The translations under genes and the position numbers were made by a program. A stretch of 64,000 nt of DNA, taken from the NCBI GenBank assembly GCA_025360965.1, contig JANYBC010000065.1:1-64000 (forward strand), in the 5' to 3' direction. Below the pieces are notes generated by a model. It was not told the DNA's origin and did no database searches. It saw only the letters and a program-made list of their open reading frames with translations. Positions 63,432-64,000 of the stretch are shown here, piece by piece. This DNA comes from Anaeromyxobacter sp. Lineage in GTDB: Bacteria; Myxococcota; Myxococcia; Myxococcales; Anaeromyxobacteraceae. Position 1 is the first letter of the stretch; each line of letters opens with the position of its first letter.

Positions 63432-63896
63432 ATGGAGCATGCACGGCATGTGTTTCGAGTGGTCCTGGTGGTCATCGTGGGGCTCGCCGCGATCCTCATC
63501 GGCCGGGGCTTCCTGGTGCCGAAGTCGCACGGCATCTTCGGCGCCTACCGCGCCGATAACGTCGCCGAGCAGATGAAGGCGCGCCTCCCGGCGCACCAGG
63601 GCGCGGCCAGCTGCACGCCTTGCCACAAGGGCAAGGCCGAGACCCGCGCCGCCGGCAGCCACAAGACGGTGAGCTGCGAGGTCTGCCACGCTCCGCTGCT
63701 GCGCCACGTGGCCGAGGGCAAGGTGACCGGGCCGATGCCCGTCGACAAGGCCTTCACCGCCTGCGCCCGCTGCCACCGGAAGATCCAGGGGCGCCCCGAG
63801 AAATTCCCGCAGGTGGTGCTGGAGCAGCACGTCACCACCAAGCTCGAGGGTGCGGTCTGCCTCGAGTGCCACGACCCCCACTCGCCCAAGCTCTAG
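63432..63896 (+). CDS. Membrane-anchored tetrahaem cytochrome c
   Basis: 154-aa cytochrome with an uncleaved N-terminal helix (VFRVVLVVIVGLAAILIG) and four CxxCH haem sites: CTPCH, CEVCH, CARCH and CLECH. Additional histidines (HK, HAPLLRH, EQH, HDPH) can be axial ligands. Similar to NrfH/NapC-type quinol-linked cytochromes in layout but shorter and not clearly one of them. Shine-Dalgarno GGAGGAG. Followed 8 bp later by a Tat-exported protein, so the pair likely starts a respiratory complex operon. Confidence 0.85.
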   Translation: MEHARHVFRVVLVVIVGLAAILIGRGFLVPKSHGIFGAYRADNVAEQMKARLPAHQGAASCTPCHKGKAETRAAGSHKTVSCEVCHAPLLRHVAEGKVTGPMPVDKAFTACARCHRKIQGRPEKFPQVVLEQHVTTKLEGAVCLECHDPHSPKL

Positions 63897-63904
63897 GAGC
63901 CGAC

Positions 63905-64000
63905 ATGGACCACGCGCCTTGCACCCCGGCACCGACCGCGCCACCTCCCCCCTGCGACGCCCCGGCCGACGCCGAGCGCCGCGGCTTCCTCAAGATCACC
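63905..64000 (+). CDS. Start of a Tat-exported redox protein (partial)
   Basis: ATG at 63905 opens 32 codons up to the window end. After a Pro/Ala/Cys-containing lead comes ERRGFLKIT, a twin-arginine signal motif (RRxFLK). In this position, right after a membrane tetrahaem cytochrome, the family is typically an iron-sulphur or molybdopterin subunit of a quinol-oxidising complex. That is inference from order only; the cofactor domains lie outside the window. Confidence 0.6.
   Translation, partial: MDHAPCTPAPTAPPPPCDAPADAERRGFLKIT

Overview
The window reads as a chromosomal segment of a very GC-rich (about 70% or more by eye) member of the Myxococcota, most like Anaeromyxobacter and its relatives. 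The grounds are extreme GC at third codon positions, GTG as a frequent start codon, a six-TPR lipoprotein matching the myxobacterial type IV pilus pilotin Tgl, NtrC-type sigma-54 regulation, large surface lipoproteins, a multihaem cytochrome and the remains of a type III polyketide synthase operon. This taxonomic call is an inference from gene content. Genes are tightly packed, and adjacent reading frames very often overlap by ATGA or GTGA, so many are translationally coupled.

Layout. 1-9.4 kb: the first codons of a transposase at the left edge, then a heavy-metal RND efflux operon (outer membrane channel, adaptor, CzcA-type pump, all minus strand). Next to it lies a sensor kinase/sigma-54 response regulator pair, with a good -24/-12 promoter candidate between regulator and operon. 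Two broken genes (8932-9445) end against each other beside it. 9.6-18.2 kb: uvrC, serine acetyltransferase, pyrophosphatase, a small predicted barrel, a PilB/GspE-like ATPase coupled to an AAA+ ATPase, and a HisN/IMPase-type phosphatase. 18.3-24.2 kb (minus strand): acetyl-CoA hydrolase/CoA-transferase, PlsB, a HEAT-repeat protein and a CbpA-type DnaJ. 24.3-31.7 kb (plus strand): SurA-like protein, RimI, PyrD, a phasin-like coiled-coil protein, lytic transglycosylase, QueE, two unknown conserved proteins, Tgl, a RodZ-like HTH membrane protein and RecO.

31.7-48.6 kb: glyQ-glyS with two coupled lipoprotein genes, an RHH-FHA fusion overlapping a secretin N-domain protein, polA lacking proofreading residues, divergent divIVA, then holB-holA-metG-tatD. 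48.7-53.5 kb: a HAD phosphatase, a YhaM-like exoribonuclease, a repeat-propeller lipoprotein with a coupled barrel, and a cupredoxin-like lipoprotein with a polyglycine end. 53.6-57.5 kb: a five-gene operon of the alkylpyrone/alkylresorcinol type (ICMT-like methyltransferase, ACP, fatty acyl-AMP ligase, FAD oxidoreductase). Its first gene, the type III polyketide synthase, is reduced to 54 codons that still carry the N-terminus, the HxGGPK block and the GPG-type C-terminus in one frame. 57.6-64 kb: tag, a large AsmA-like protein, a DUF2339-like polytopic protein, a small repeat protein, a membrane-anchored tetrahaem cytochrome and the start of a Tat-exported protein cut by the window edge.

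The most notable observations are the collapsed type III PKS in an otherwise intact operon, a similar internal loss in the barrel gene at 8932, the sigma-54 promoter of the metal efflux operon, and several coupled membrane/lipoprotein pairs of unknown function. No CRISPR array, rRNA, tRNA or prophage was seen.
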